From Litorimonas sp963972195 (GTDB lineage: Bacteria > Pseudomonadota > Alphaproteobacteria > Caulobacterales > Maricaulaceae): a stretch of DNA of 64,000 nucleotides. The stretch covers positions 116,277-180,276 of the forward strand of contig CAXATH010000007.1 in the NCBI GenBank assembly GCA_963972195.1, given 5' to 3'. Positions 44,368-53,365 of the stretch are shown here, piece by piece; position 1 is the first letter of the stretch, and each line of letters starts with the position of its first letter. The translations under genes and the position numbers were made by a program. Below the pieces are notes generated by a model that saw only the letters and a list, made by a program, of their open reading frames with translations, was not told the DNA's origin and did no database searches.

Positions 44368-44895
44368 ATGAAAAAAATTTTTATTCTGGGCCTTATTGGC
44401 GCTTTAAGTTTGTTGGCATCATGCCAAACCACGTCTGAACGCCCCGCAATGAAGGACCTTGGATCGGTCTCTACAATATTTCTTGTGCGTCATGCTGAGA
44501 AAACGGCGGAAAAGAATGACCCTTCATTGACAATGCAAGGCCAGCAAAGGGCCGAACAACTTGCCGATTTGCTGGCAGACGCTGAAATCACCCGAATTTA
44601 CAGTAGCGATTATGTTCGCACGCGTGACACAGCGGCGCCGCTCGCAAAGCAGTTAGGTTTGGATGTTGAAATTTATGATGCGGGAGACCTTCAGGCGATA
44701 GCGTCAAGACTTAGATCGGAAGGCGAACGCGCGCTGGTCGTTGGGCACAGCAACACGACTCCCGAGCTTGTTGAGTTGCTCGGCGGAGAGGGCGGCGAGC
44801 CGATCGTCGAAGCGACAGAGTATGACCGGCTCTATATCGTCTCAAAAGCCACTGAAGACGGCGCTACAACTTTGCTGCTCAGGTTTGGCTCATGA
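44368..44895 (+). CDS. SixA-like histidine phosphatase lipoprotein
   Basis: About 175 residues with a lipoprotein signal (lipobox LASC) and a compact histidine-phosphatase domain: the catalytic FLVRHAEK motif, YSSDYVRTRDTA and GHSNTTPEL. Cytosolic SixA dephosphorylates phosphohistidine; a lipidated, exported form must act on something in the periplasm. ATG 44368 opens on the signal. It is followed 25 bp later by another lipoprotein gene. Confidence 0.82.
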   Translation: MKKIFILGLIGALSLLASCQTTSERPAMKDLGSVSTIFLVRHAEKTAEKNDPSLTMQGQQRAEQLADLLADAEITRIYSSDYVRTRDTAAPLAKQLGLDVEIYDAGDLQAIASRLRSEGERALVVGHSNTTPELVELLGGEGGEPIVEATEYDRLYIVSKATEDGATTLLLRFGS

Positions 44896-44920
44896 TAAAC
44901 AGGTTGGCCCCTTGATAAAA

Positions 44921-45715
44921 ATGCCTTTTCGTAAGGCGCGCCGTCTCGGTCTCATATTTGCTTTTGGTTTCGCCGCATCAGCTTGTACAACTGTATCCAG
45001 AGTCACTTTGTCCAGAGTCAACGTACCTGAAACTCTCTGCGAGATGAAAAGCGACACAATTTTAGTGCTCTCCGGGGGCATTAATGAGGACATGCTGGCT
45101 TGTGCACAGACCAATCTAACTTCCGATGTGGAAACGGTAGAAGTGTCAAGTTTTGGCGGGAGCGTTACGGTAGGCCGTAAGATTGGGCGTTTAATCGGAG
45201 AGAGGCCTCGCACCCTTATTGTGAAAGATTATTGCCTATCATCCTGTGGAAATTATTTTGTACCTGCGTCAGAGAAAGTCATCCTTCGGCCTGAAGCTTT
45301 CATTGGCTTGCACGGCACAATTGACCCCTACACGGTTTTTAAAAATGGCGGGTCGCTTGAACAGTCCCAGGCAATGCTAGACGCAGAAGATTTTTTTGCA
45401 GTTGATTTCGGGGTGCCACTCGGTTGGCGAATTTACCGCCCTAAGAACTACACCGGACCAATAATGACGCCTGACATGTCAGGGAAGTATAGGAAAGTAA
45501 CGCATCGAAGGAAAAATGCTACTTTTGTGGTTGAGCCTCCGTTCCTGAAGAGCTGTTTGCCGCATGTAAAATTTATTCATCAGAGCAATCCTGAAAATTT
45601 GTTCAAAGACCGGGAATTGATTGGGCGAATTAATAACCTTGGTGGGATCGGCACGGGAAGCTTGCGGTGTAAACCCGATACAGGGCAAAAAATCGAATAC
45701 ACCAACACCCAATAG
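44921..45715 (+). CDS. ClpP/crotonase-fold periplasmic lipoprotein
   Basis: About 264 residues with a lipoprotein signal (ASAC). The region VSSFGGSVTVGRKIGRLI...VKDYCLSSCGNYFVPASEKVILRPEAFIGLHG resembles COG3904-type periplasmic ClpP-fold proteins: a GG oxyanion turn and a Ser in SSC at the nucleophile position. Whether it is a protease is unknown. ATG 44921 is chosen because an earlier in-frame start at 44741 would overlap the phosphatase and bury the signal. Part of a three-gene plus-strand group. Confidence 0.6.
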   Translation: MPFRKARRLGLIFAFGFAASACTTVSRVTLSRVNVPETLCEMKSDTILVLSGGINEDMLACAQTNLTSDVETVEVSSFGGSVTVGRKIGRLIGERPRTLIVKDYCLSSCGNYFVPASEKVILRPEAFIGLHGTIDPYTVFKNGGSLEQSQAMLDAEDFFAVDFGVPLGWRIYRPKNYTGPIMTPDMSGKYRKVTHRRKNATFVVEPPFLKSCLPHVKFIHQSNPENLFKDRELIGRINNLGGIGTGSLRCKPDTGQKIEYTNTQ

Positions 45716-45724
45716 GCGCAATGA

Positions 45725-46294
45725 ATGGAAATCGAAATGACGAATAAGTTGGATCTCCAACCCGAGGAAACCATTCTGTGGAAACATTTGATCTCGGATG
45801 AGGTTGAACCGGCTTTTCTTGAAAAGTTTTTTTCGCAAGGGCCATGGGTTAGCAGAAGGATTTCAGCTGTGATCTGGATGGCCGCGATATGTTTTATATT
45901 TTGGAGCCTATATACCACACCTTCAGACGAATTTGGAGGCGCACTGTTGTTTTATCTTTCAATTTCAATTGTCGTTAGTGCGGTCAGTTGGTTTTTAGAG
46001 AAAAGCAATCTGGGCCGTAAACATAACTTGGATAATCGCAGGAATATTTTTCAAAATTGCATCCTGACAAATAAACGACTTGTGATGTTCAATCATAATT
46101 CCAATCACGTATATGAATTCCAAGCAGACGATATTCGTGATGTTTCCATGGATTACGAAAACGGCGGATATGCCTTACGTGTTACGCCCATTTCCGAGCG
46201 TAAGGACTCTGTTCTGATTGGGATAGCGGATTTTCAGAAAGCGGTAGATATAATCCAGAACCGATTATTGAATCATCCTCTCAGTAGAGCTTAG
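45725..46294 (+). CDS. Membrane protein with PH-like domain
   Basis: 189 residues: a short N-terminal cytoplasmic part, two membrane helices (about 46-63 and 71-89) and a C-terminal part (about 105-180) with strand patterns of a bacterial PH domain (CILTNKRLVMFNHNSNHVYEFQADDIRDVSM). The function is unknown. It starts nine bases after the ClpP-fold gene and overlaps the convergent SDR gene by four bases. Confidence 0.6.
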   Translation: MEIEMTNKLDLQPEETILWKHLISDEVEPAFLEKFFSQGPWVSRRISAVIWMAAICFIFWSLYTTPSDEFGGALLFYLSISIVVSAVSWFLEKSNLGRKHNLDNRRNIFQNCILTNKRLVMFNHNSNHVYEFQADDIRDVSMDYENGGYALRVTPISERKDSVLIGIADFQKAVDIIQNRLLNHPLSRA

Positions 46295-47046
46295 CCCGAC
46301 AAATCGGGTTGCCCGTTTGACGCAGACAGCCCGCCATCCACGGGCATCACAACACCGTTGACAAACCCAGCATCCGGCCCAGCCAGAAAGGCGATAACGC
46401 TTGCAATTTCTTCGGGTTGAGCAGGTCTGCCCATGGGAATGCGGGCTTTGAACCGCTTCAGCAACTCACTATTGTCTTTCATACCTTTGGTCATTTCGGT
46501 GAGCGTAAAAGTCGGCGCGACCGCATTGACTCGTATGCCCTCTCGACCAAGATCCAGCGCCAAGGCACGTGTGAAATTTGAAACGGCTCCCTTCGACGTG
46601 TTGTACCCAAACATACCCCAATCGCCGCCTAGTCCGGAAACAGAACTTACATTGATAATGCAGCCCTTAGACGCGCGCAGGTGTTCCAGCGATTCGGTAC
46701 ACGTATTGTAAAGACCGGTTACATTTATATCGAGAACAGCATTCCAGTCTTCGCGGGAGAGTTTGTCGAGCGGACCCATTTTGCCGACACCTGCATTATT
46801 AACGAGCGCGTCGAGCCCGCCAAACCTCTTGACCGTTTCGCTTATCAATCTTGAAACATCATTGGCGTTAGAGACATCGCCGCCCACAATCAGAGTGCGG
46901 TCGGGATCCAGGTCTTCCGCCACCTTTTCCAATTTGGCGCGCGTCCGGCCATTCACTGTGACATTCCATCCATCGCTTGAAAATCGGCGGGCCGTGGCTG
47001 CGCCTATACCGGATCCGGAGCCTGTAATAATTACGGTGTTGGTCAT
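46291..47046 (-). CDS. Short-chain dehydrogenase/reductase
   Basis: 251 residues with the NAD(P) motif TGSGSGIGAATA, NNAG, the catalytic Ser (INVSSVSG) and YNTSK, and the C-terminal VNGVVMPVDGG. It is a classical SDR acting in the cytosol on an unknown alcohol or keto group. Divergent from thiC, with the riboswitch in between. Confidence 0.9.
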   Translation of the reverse strand: MTNTVIITGSGSGIGAATARRFSSDGWNVTVNGRTRAKLEKVAEDLDPDRTLIVGGDVSNANDVSRLISETVKRFGGLDALVNNAGVGKMGPLDKLSREDWNAVLDINVTGLYNTCTESLEHLRASKGCIINVSSVSGLGGDWGMFGYNTSKGAVSNFTRALALDLGREGIRVNAVAPTFTLTEMTKGMKDNSELLKRFKARIPMGRPAQPEEIASVIAFLAGPDAGFVNGVVMPVDGGLSASNGQPDLSG

Positions 47047-47155
47047 GAGTTATCCTTTGAATGAGTGCCCCTAGAGAACGTTGCGCTGTGGACAGCGTTC
47101 CGAAAAGACTGTTTCAACCTTGCCTCCGCGCCATTTCCCTCTAAACTACCATCAT

Positions 47156-47237
47156 ATCCGAGGGGCCCCTGACGCGTGTCAGGGCGAGACGTACCCTTTG
47201 AACTTGATCCCGCGACGAAGCGGGCGGAAGGACGGAT
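47156..47237 (+). promoter_or_regulatory. TPP riboswitch upstream of thiC
   Basis: The sequence has the THI-box core: GGGGCCC, GCGAGACGTACCC and CCCTTTGAACTTGATC, and the closing helix ATCCG (47156-47160) / CGGAT (47233-47237). It binds thiamine pyrophosphate and turns down thiC. The stretch after it (TAGGTTTTTTCGCGC) and the GGAG site before the ATG are the likely expression platform. Confidence 0.9.
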
Positions 47238-47282
47238 GCGTAGGTTTTTTCGCGCCCGTATTCCGATATTTAGGAGTGCACT

Positions 47283-49178
47283 ATGAATAAGCCCGTTGAC
47301 CAATCCGAATTTGAAACCCCAAAAGTGACGTCCGGCCCTTTGCCGAGCAGCTCCAAGGTTTACACGGCGCCGGAGGCCGATACGAGCCTTCGCGTGCCGC
47401 ACCGCCTCGTCCACCTTCACAAGACCGCAAATGAACCAGATGTGCCCGTCTATGACACCTCTGGCCCGTATTCCGACCCGAATGTTACCATTGATGTGGA
47501 AAAGGGATTGGACCGTTACCGCACGGCCTGGGTGAAAGAGCGCGGTCATGTCGAAGAATATGAAGGCCGCGATGTGAAGCCGGAGGATAATGGCGGCGCG
47601 ACGGGACGTTTTCTTGCGCGGGAATTCCCAGTAAAGAACCGCCCTCTACGCGGCACGGGTGACGGCCCTGTGACGCAGTATGAATATGCCAAAGCCGGCA
47701 TCATCACCAAGGAAATGATCTATGTCGCCGAGCGCGAAAACCTTGGCCGCAAAGAAATGCTCGAGGGCGCAGAAGAGCGCGTCGCCGCGGGGGAGAGCTT
47801 CGGCGCTGATATTCCGGCGTTCGTCACGCCGGAATTTGTTCGTGATGAAATCGCCAAAGGCCGCGCCGTTATACCGTCCAATATCAACCATGCGGAGCTG
47901 GAGCCGCAAATTATCGGGCGGAACTTCCTCGTCAAAATCAACGCCAATATCGGTAACTCCGCTGTGGCCAGCTCTGTCGAAGAAGAAGTCGAGAAAATGG
48001 TTTGGGCGACCCGTTGGGGCGCGGATAATGTCATGGACCTTTCGACGGGCCGAAATATTCACAACACCCGGGAATGGATCATTCGTAACGCGCCTGTCCC
48101 AATTGGAACCGTGCCGATCTATCAAGCTCTGGAGAAAGTGAACGGCGTTGCCGAAGACCTGACCTGGGAAGTTTACCGCGATACGCTTATTGAGCAGTGC
48201 GAGCAGGGGGTAGATTACTTCACCATCCATGCCGGCGTGCGCCTGGCTTACATCCATCTGACGGCCAACCGCGTGACGGGTATCGTTTCCCGCGGCGGGT
48301 CCATCATGGCGAAATGGTGTCTCTCCCATCACAAGGAAAGCTTTCTCTATACCAAATTCCCGGAAATTTGCGATATCATGCGCGCCTATGACGTGACCTT
48401 CAGTCTTGGCGACGGTCTCCGTCCCGGGTCGGTCGCAGACGCCAATGACCGCGCGCAATTTGCCGAACTGGAAACGCTGGGCGAGCTAACAAAGATTGCA
48501 TGGGAGAAGGGCTGTCAGGTCATGATCGAAGGTCCCGGCCATGTGCCCATGCACAAAATCAAAGTGAATATGGAAAAACAGCTCCGCGAATGCGGCGAGG
48601 CGCCCTTCTATACGCTCGGCCCGCTGACCACAGATATTGCGCCTGGCTATGACCACATCACCTCTGGGATCGGCGCGGCCATGATCGGCTGGTTCGGGAC
48701 GGCGATGCTTTGCTACGTCACGCCGAAAGAACATTTGGGACTGCCCGACCGCGACGACGTGAAAGTCGGCGTGATTACCTATAAACTCGCGGCCCATGCG
48801 GCCGATCTGGCCAAAGGTCATCCGGCGGCGCAAATCCGTGACGATGCTCTCTCCCGCGCGAGGTTCGAGTTCCGTTGGGAAGACCAGTTCAACCTCTCCC
48901 TCGACCCGGAAACCGCCAAGGATTACCACGATCAGACCCTGCCGAAAGACGCGCATAAAGTCGCGCATTTCTGCTCCATGTGCGGCCCCAAATTCTGCTC
49001 CATGAAAATCACACAGGACGTGCGGGATTACGCCGATGGCTTGAGTGATAATGAAAAAGCAGCGCTCTATCCCGAAGCCAATGATATGAGCCAAGGCGAA
49101 ATCATTGAGGGCATGAGCGAGATGAGCGCGAAATTCCGCGAGGAAGGCGGCGAGATTTATTTAGAGAAGGGGGAGTAA
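47283..49178 (+). CDS. thiC: Phosphomethylpyrimidine synthase
   Basis: 631 residues of the radical-SAM enzyme that makes HMP-P from AIR. The C-terminal cluster motif CSMCGPKFC (Cx2Cx4C) is present, as are NPYTQFH-equivalent and TLELTYARNHT-class regions (LSTGRNIHNTREWIIRN, PIYQALEKVNG). Preceded by a TPP riboswitch. GC content is higher than its neighbours, typical of strong expression. Full length. Confidence 0.97.
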   Translation: MNKPVDQSEFETPKVTSGPLPSSSKVYTAPEADTSLRVPHRLVHLHKTANEPDVPVYDTSGPYSDPNVTIDVEKGLDRYRTAWVKERGHVEEYEGRDVKPEDNGGATGRFLAREFPVKNRPLRGTGDGPVTQYEYAKAGIITKEMIYVAERENLGRKEMLEGAEERVAAGESFGADIPAFVTPEFVRDEIAKGRAVIPSNINHAELEPQIIGRNFLVKINANIGNSAVASSVEEEVEKMVWATRWGADNVMDLSTGRNIHNTREWIIRNAPVPIGTVPIYQALEKVNGVAEDLTWEVYRDTLIEQCEQGVDYFTIHAGVRLAYIHLTANRVTGIVSRGGSIMAKWCLSHHKESFLYTKFPEICDIMRAYDVTFSLGDGLRPGSVADANDRAQFAELETLGELTKIAWEKGCQVMIEGPGHVPMHKIKVNMEKQLRECGEAPFYTLGPLTTDIAPGYDHITSGIGAAMIGWFGTAMLCYVTPKEHLGLPDRDDVKVGVITYKLAAHAADLAKGHPAAQIRDDALSRARFEFRWEDQFNLSLDPETAKDYHDQTLPKDAHKVAHFCSMCGPKFCSMKITQDVRDYADGLSDNEKAALYPEANDMSQGEIIEGMSEMSAKFREEGGEIYLEKGE

Positions 49179-49237
49179 CGGCCCAAAGATAGCAAAAAAA
49201 TATTGCCTATACGTCACCTTGGTTTAAAATATGGATC

Positions 49238-50143
49238 ATGAAAAAAATCTGTGCCCTTTTCACTCTGGTTTTTGCATGCATTTCGGCGAGTATGGTTCAT
49301 GCCCAAGCAGGCAAAACTTGTCCGAATGGTCTGGTTCTCGCCAATACGTTTGAGGCAAATTTTGCGAGCGGTCCGAATACGTGGGGCCAAGCCATTTTAT
49401 ATTGGCAGGATTTCGGCGTCGCGGCGGTTGATACACGAAGCAAAATCGTGCGCTCGCTTCTGGAATGTTACGGCACATATTGCGGAATGGGCGATGGCGA
49501 CACGGCGGCCCATGCGGCTTTAAAAAAATATCACGCCGATTTGGCGGCATATAAGGATGGCCGTGCCGATACGGCACCTGTGTTGGACCGCTCGGCTGTT
49601 TCCGCGCCGCCGCCTGTAATGCTGGCATGGGCAGAAAAGCGGTTTGGTTGCAAAGCCGGGCCGACAAGCGAGCAGCGCGCAGCCAAGCATCTTGCAGATT
49701 ATCAGGCACGGAGGGCTGATGCAAAAATAGCAGCGAATGCCTCCACGTCATATGGAAACTCTGTTACTTTATCCAAAACTAAAAGCGTGAAAGACGATTG
49801 GGCGTTTTACGAAAAGGCCAGGCGAAACGGCGGGCCAGATTTTTACCGCTGGTGGGACGCAAATAAGAAGATGCGTACAGTTCAGGACGCCTATGACATG
49901 TGCTATTTTCACCCGGTGAATAGCGTGGAATGTACGGCGCCGAAGGCTTGGGCTGATAGGGTTACAGGCAAATATGTGCCTTCGACACAAGGCTTGTCGC
50001 CAAATACCCCATATACCGAAAGCTATACCGACAAATATGGCTATAAAGGTCCCGCACGTAGCGGCCCGTCAGCTCCGGCGCCAAGCAATAAACGCCGGTG
50101 CTATAACCAAGGTGACGGCACGGAGAAGTGCTTCTACGATTAG
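49238..50143 (+). CDS. Secreted protein of unknown function
   Basis: 301 residues with a signal peptide (about 1-22) and no family I recognise. The mature part contains about eight cysteines, mostly in Cys-x-Gly-type loops, and ends with a CYNQGDGTEKCFYD cysteine pair, suggesting disulfide bonds in the periplasm or outside. A KKM-WADRVTGKY region near 210-245 is also unassigned. Lone gene after thiC. Confidence 0.6.
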   Translation: MKKICALFTLVFACISASMVHAQAGKTCPNGLVLANTFEANFASGPNTWGQAILYWQDFGVAAVDTRSKIVRSLLECYGTYCGMGDGDTAAHAALKKYHADLAAYKDGRADTAPVLDRSAVSAPPPVMLAWAEKRFGCKAGPTSEQRAAKHLADYQARRADAKIAANASTSYGNSVTLSKTKSVKDDWAFYEKARRNGGPDFYRWWDANKKMRTVQDAYDMCYFHPVNSVECTAPKAWADRVTGKYVPSTQGLSPNTPYTESYTDKYGYKGPARSGPSAPAPSNKRRCYNQGDGTEKCFYD

Positions 50144-50490
50144 AGAAAAATGAGCAAATCAATCCTCTAATATTTAAGTGGCGCTCTCTATCCAACCCTC
50201 GGCTTGATAGCTTCTATCAATATGGGTTTTGAGATCCGTCTCGCCTCTGTCCCGACAATTTTTGCAACAAGTTCGATTCTTCATCTCACGTAGAGGTATA
50301 AAATAAACTTGCATTTCGTATCTGCGCACCCCACATAGCGTTTATCGATCTAAGGCCGAACAATCTGGCTTACTGACCTCTGCAGTCCAACGCAGGTGGT
50401 GACTACGTATTTTACTCTTCCCGACATCGACCCACGCCACAGCTCCGTGTTGGAGCGATGGTAATTTTATGACGTGAAAGGAAAATACCC
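50144..50490. other. Long upstream region of csp1
   Basis: 347 bases with no gene. The 3' end is the csp leader: hairpin GCTCC-GTGTT-GGAGC (50442-50456) and the ATGACGTGAAAGGAAA block (50469-50484) just before the start, shared with csp2. The remainder shows nothing recognisable. Confidence 0.6.
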
Positions 50491-50706
50491 ATGTCAGATA
50501 TGAAAACAGGTACTGTTAAATTTTTTAATTCTTCAAAAGGCTTCGGCTTTATTCAACCTGAAAGCGGCGACGATGTATTCGTACATGTGACAGCTCTTCA
50601 CCGCGGCGGCCTTGACGGGCTGAACGAAGGTGACAAGGTGAAATTTGATACAGCGATAGACGAACGCTCCGGTAAATCGTCTGTTGACAATATCGAAATG
50701 GCCTAA
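50491..50706 (+). CDS. Cold-shock protein 1
   Basis: A 71-residue CSD protein with RNP1 KGFGFIQP and RNP2 DVFVHVTAL. It binds single-stranded RNA or DNA and melts RNA structure. The leader carries a hairpin and the GACGTGAAAGGAAA block in common with csp2, suggesting shared control. A terminator follows at 50755. Confidence 0.95.
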   Translation: MSDMKTGTVKFFNSSKGFGFIQPESGDDVFVHVTALHRGGLDGLNEGDKVKFDTAIDERSGKSSVDNIEMA

Positions 50707-50754
50707 GCTATTTTGGATCGGGCGCTGACCCTGTCAGCCTCGTTCAATTAAAAG

Positions 50755-50784
50755 ACGCGCCTCCTTCGCGGGGCGCGTTTTTTT
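50755..50784 (+). terminator. Terminator after csp1
   Basis: ACGCGCC...GGCGCGT stem with an interior loop of ten bases followed by seven T. Confidence 0.85.
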
Positions 50785-50873
50785 ATGGGGCGGAGCCCCC
50801 AAACTTTCCAGTTCAGATTTTTTTAACCCTGTCCCATAACCCCCTTTCAACCTCTCTGAATTAGAAGCGGCCA

Positions 50874-51305
50874 ATGGGGTTGTCTCAATTAATTTATACG
50901 TCGACTTGCACGGATGTTATGACATCCAAAATGGCGTATCAGGTGTCTTGTCAGAGCGTCTCTGTCTGTGAACAGCTGGGTCTGACGGGCAGGGTTTTTG
51001 CAAATAATTGGCAAGCACTGGCGATGACCGAAGGTCCTACAGAAATTGTCCGCCAATATTTTGAAGCCGTTAGCGCTGATGTATTGGTCGAAACAACTTT
51101 GCTCCATTATGACAGGCCGATCGAGACACGCGAGTTTTCCGATTATTCCGTCTGGCTCAATTTAGGTGAGGGTTTTGAATTTGGGGAGAAAGTTCGTCGG
51201 CTCACAGAGCAATCTGTCAAAGAGGCTCTCCCGGCTTACCCTTCGGCCAAATTAAAAATAATGGCGACGGCTTATCTGCAGGGCGATATGCTCGCTGTTG
51301 CCTAG
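50874..51305 (+). CDS. BLUF-length protein lacking the flavin site, paralogue 1
   Basis: 143 residues alignable without gaps to BLUF domains: LIYTS at the N-terminus, LTGRVFANN...EG at the turn, and the DYSVWL segment where BLUF has GWKMGF. The tyrosine is kept (Tyr8) but the flavin Asn is Cys32, the Gln is Ala50, the Trp is Tyr91 and the Met is Val93. It should not bind FAD in the usual manner. The paralogue downstream shares most of the sequence. No Shine-Dalgarno is evident. Fold call is inferred from spacing, not from a database search. Confidence 0.7.
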   Translation: MGLSQLIYTSTCTDVMTSKMAYQVSCQSVSVCEQLGLTGRVFANNWQALAMTEGPTEIVRQYFEAVSADVLVETTLLHYDRPIETREFSDYSVWLNLGEGFEFGEKVRRLTEQSVKEALPAYPSAKLKIMATAYLQGDMLAVA

Positions 51306-51424
51306 GGATTTTCAGGGTCTGTTATCGCCTGCTTCCTTTACTTTCATCTGCGAACTTTATTTTATTTTAAATTTATTTCGCCTCGTTAATTCTCTCGCAA
51401 TCTCGCTGTATTAAAACCCTGCTA

Positions 51425-51856
51425 ATGGGGCAATCACAGTATATTTTTACGGCGACCTGTACGGATGGGATGACGTCAAAGATGGCGCATCAGGTTTCTT
51501 GTCAGAGCGTGACCATATTTGAACAGCTCGGACTGACAGGGCGGGTTTTCGCTAATAATAAGCAGGGTTTGGCGGTGGTAGAGGGGCCGACACATCTCGT
51601 GGAGCAATATTTTCACGCTCTGAGTGCGGATGTTCTGCTCGAAACAATTCTTCTCCATTCTTCCCATCCCATTAAAGTTCGGGAGTTTTCTGATTTCTCG
51701 GTTTGGATTAACCTTCGTCAGGAGTTTTATTTTACGAACAAGGTTCGCCGTCTCACGAAAAACTCCCTCAAAGAAGCTCTGCCGACAAATCCGTCAGCCA
51801 GGTTGAAAATTATGGCGGAGGCCTACCTTCAGGGTGATATACTCGCTGCGGCCTAA
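51425..51856 (+). CDS. BLUF-length protein lacking the flavin site, paralogue 2
   Basis: 143 residues, a close tandem copy of the preceding gene (about 60% identical by eye; shared MTSKMA, QVSCQSV, QLGLTGRVFANN, SADVL, AYLQGD). Here even the tyrosine is Phe (YIFTAT), the Asn site is Phe32 and the Gln site is Ala50. Spacing of 119 bp between the copies and a near-consensus TTAA-N7-CTAA just before the start suggest separate promoters. Function unknown. Confidence 0.7.
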   Translation: MGQSQYIFTATCTDGMTSKMAHQVSCQSVTIFEQLGLTGRVFANNKQGLAVVEGPTHLVEQYFHALSADVLLETILLHSSHPIKVREFSDFSVWINLRQEFYFTNKVRRLTKNSLKEALPTNPSARLKIMAEAYLQGDILAAA

Positions 51857-51862
51857 TCAAGG

Positions 51863-52921
51863 CTATTCCTGTTCCGGGCTTTCTGAAACGCCGCTCTCCT
51901 GATTAACATCAATCCGGGCCATCATCCGGCTGCTCGGCAAGGCCTCGGGATATTCTTCCTGTAACCAAGTAATCATTTGTTCACGGATCAGGCATCGCAA
52001 ATCCCAAGCCCGTACCGAGTCGGACGCAGAGGCGAGGGCCCGCACAGTTAGCGCGTCTCCCTTTGACTCCGTGACTTGTAGATTCATGATGTCTTTGTCC
52101 CATAAATCGGTGGACTCGCAAATTTCTTTGAGCTTTTCTCGCATGGCGTCCAGCGGGACTCTGTAGTCAAGCGACCAGTATATCGGGCCGATAATTCTCG
52201 CGCCTTCGCGGGTCCAGTTTTCAAACGGTGTTTCAATGAAATAAGAGAGCGGCACCACGAGCCGGCGCCAATCCCAAATTTTAATGATAACGTAGAACAG
52301 TGTGATTGCTTCGATGGTGCCCCATTCTTCTTCCACAACGACCACATCATTCAAGCGTATAGGCTGCGTAAAGGCAATTTGCAGGCCAGCAATAAGGTTC
52401 GAAAGCACGGGCCGGGCGGCGATGCCGATAGCGATGCCGGCAATACCTGCTGAGGCGAACAGACTGACGCCGATTTGTCTGACACCGGGGATAACGGTTA
52501 GCGCGGCTGCTAGCGTAAAAGTCCCCGCCAATACCGTCCAAATCCGTCTGATGACATCAAGCTGAGTAGCCATTTTTCGAGCGTGCAGACTGTCTTCGAC
52601 ATCCAGACGCAGCTTCCTCAGCCTCCGCTTCATCAACCCGTCAACAATAGTGGAAAGGAGCCAACCTGCGGAAAGAATGAAGAATACCGTCCCGGCAATG
52701 TGACTGACCGAAAGCAGATCCCATTCCGTTTCGATCTCCACGCGTTTCAAGGCCCAAGGCGCCGCAAAAGTTGCGCCCATTGCTATTAGAAATAAGAGCA
52801 CTGGCATCCGCAAGCGTCTTACCCACCGCGTTTTGATTTCCTGTGAAGGTTTGTATTTCGCTAAAATAACCGTTCTCCGCACTGGTGAGTCCCCGCAGGA
52901 CATACGCCTGAGCAAACCCAA
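51863..52921 (-). CDS. MscS-family small-conductance mechanosensitive channel
   Basis: 352 residues with about four N-terminal membrane helices (one at 40-58, others at about 74-95, 130-150, 160-180), the pore helix region (ASAGIAGIAIGIAARPVLSNLIAGLQIAF) and the cytoplasmic beta domain (DVVVVEEEWGTIEAI, LVVPLSYFIE). It belongs to the YnaI/YbdG-like branch. Convergent with the BLUF-like pair, 6 bp apart. Confidence 0.9.
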   Translation of the reverse strand: MGLLRRMSCGDSPVRRTVILAKYKPSQEIKTRWVRRLRMPVLLFLIAMGATFAAPWALKRVEIETEWDLLSVSHIAGTVFFILSAGWLLSTIVDGLMKRRLRKLRLDVEDSLHARKMATQLDVIRRIWTVLAGTFTLAAALTVIPGVRQIGVSLFASAGIAGIAIGIAARPVLSNLIAGLQIAFTQPIRLNDVVVVEEEWGTIEAITLFYVIIKIWDWRRLVVPLSYFIETPFENWTREGARIIGPIYWSLDYRVPLDAMREKLKEICESTDLWDKDIMNLQVTESKGDALTVRALASASDSVRAWDLRCLIREQMITWLQEEYPEALPSSRMMARIDVNQESGVSESPEQE

Positions 52922-53005
52922 TGAAGACAGCAGGCTAATGTTCCTGAAATCACTGAGGTTTATACCGCGCCCACAAATGAGGAGCTGCGCGGCAACTTAG
53001 CCGCG

Positions 53006-53365
53006 TCAATCGTCTTGATGGTAGATAATATCCGGGTTTTGAAACGGCTGTAGGACTTCCCCAGGCGCCCGGGATTTGAGTGTTCCCATCCTCGAAAGAC
53101 GCTCTCTCGCTGCTATGATCAAGATTGAGCCGGTGATGAGCAAGGTAACACATTGAGATATAATCAGCGGCATGGATCCGGTCAGGATGCCATAGGCAAA
53201 CCACATCAGAATACCGACAACATAGATTGAATACATCAAGAGTGAGATGCCTGACGTCCGTCGGGTGCGGATAATCAGCACGATCTGAGGCACAAAGGAA
53301 AGGGTGGTCAGAATGGCGGCGCAGAAACCGATAATTTCTGTAAATGCAAGAGAAGAGGAAGACAT
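53006..53365 (-). CDS. SemiSWEET sugar transporter
   Basis: 119 residues with three membrane helices and the PQ-loop (SFVPQIVLIIRTRRTSGISLLMYSIYV), the signature of SemiSWEETs, which dimerise to carry sugars. The C-terminal 30 residues are hydrophilic and longer than usual. It lies 84 bp downstream of the MscS start on the same strand in reverse order; separate promoter likely. Confidence 0.85.
   Translation of the reverse strand: MSSSSLAFTEIIGFCAAILTTLSFVPQIVLIIRTRRTSGISLLMYSIYVVGILMWFAYGILTGSMPLIISQCVTLLITGSILIIAARERLSRMGTLKSRAPGEVLQPFQNPDIIYHQDD

Noticed and set aside
44741..44920. Long N-terminal extension of the ClpP-fold lipoprotein
   Set aside because: It would overlap the phosphatase gene and bury a clear lipoprotein signal beginning at 44921.
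47646..48458. A 270-codon frame antisense to thiC
   Set aside because: Opposite to a fully conserved enzyme, with no start signal and a shadow-like composition.
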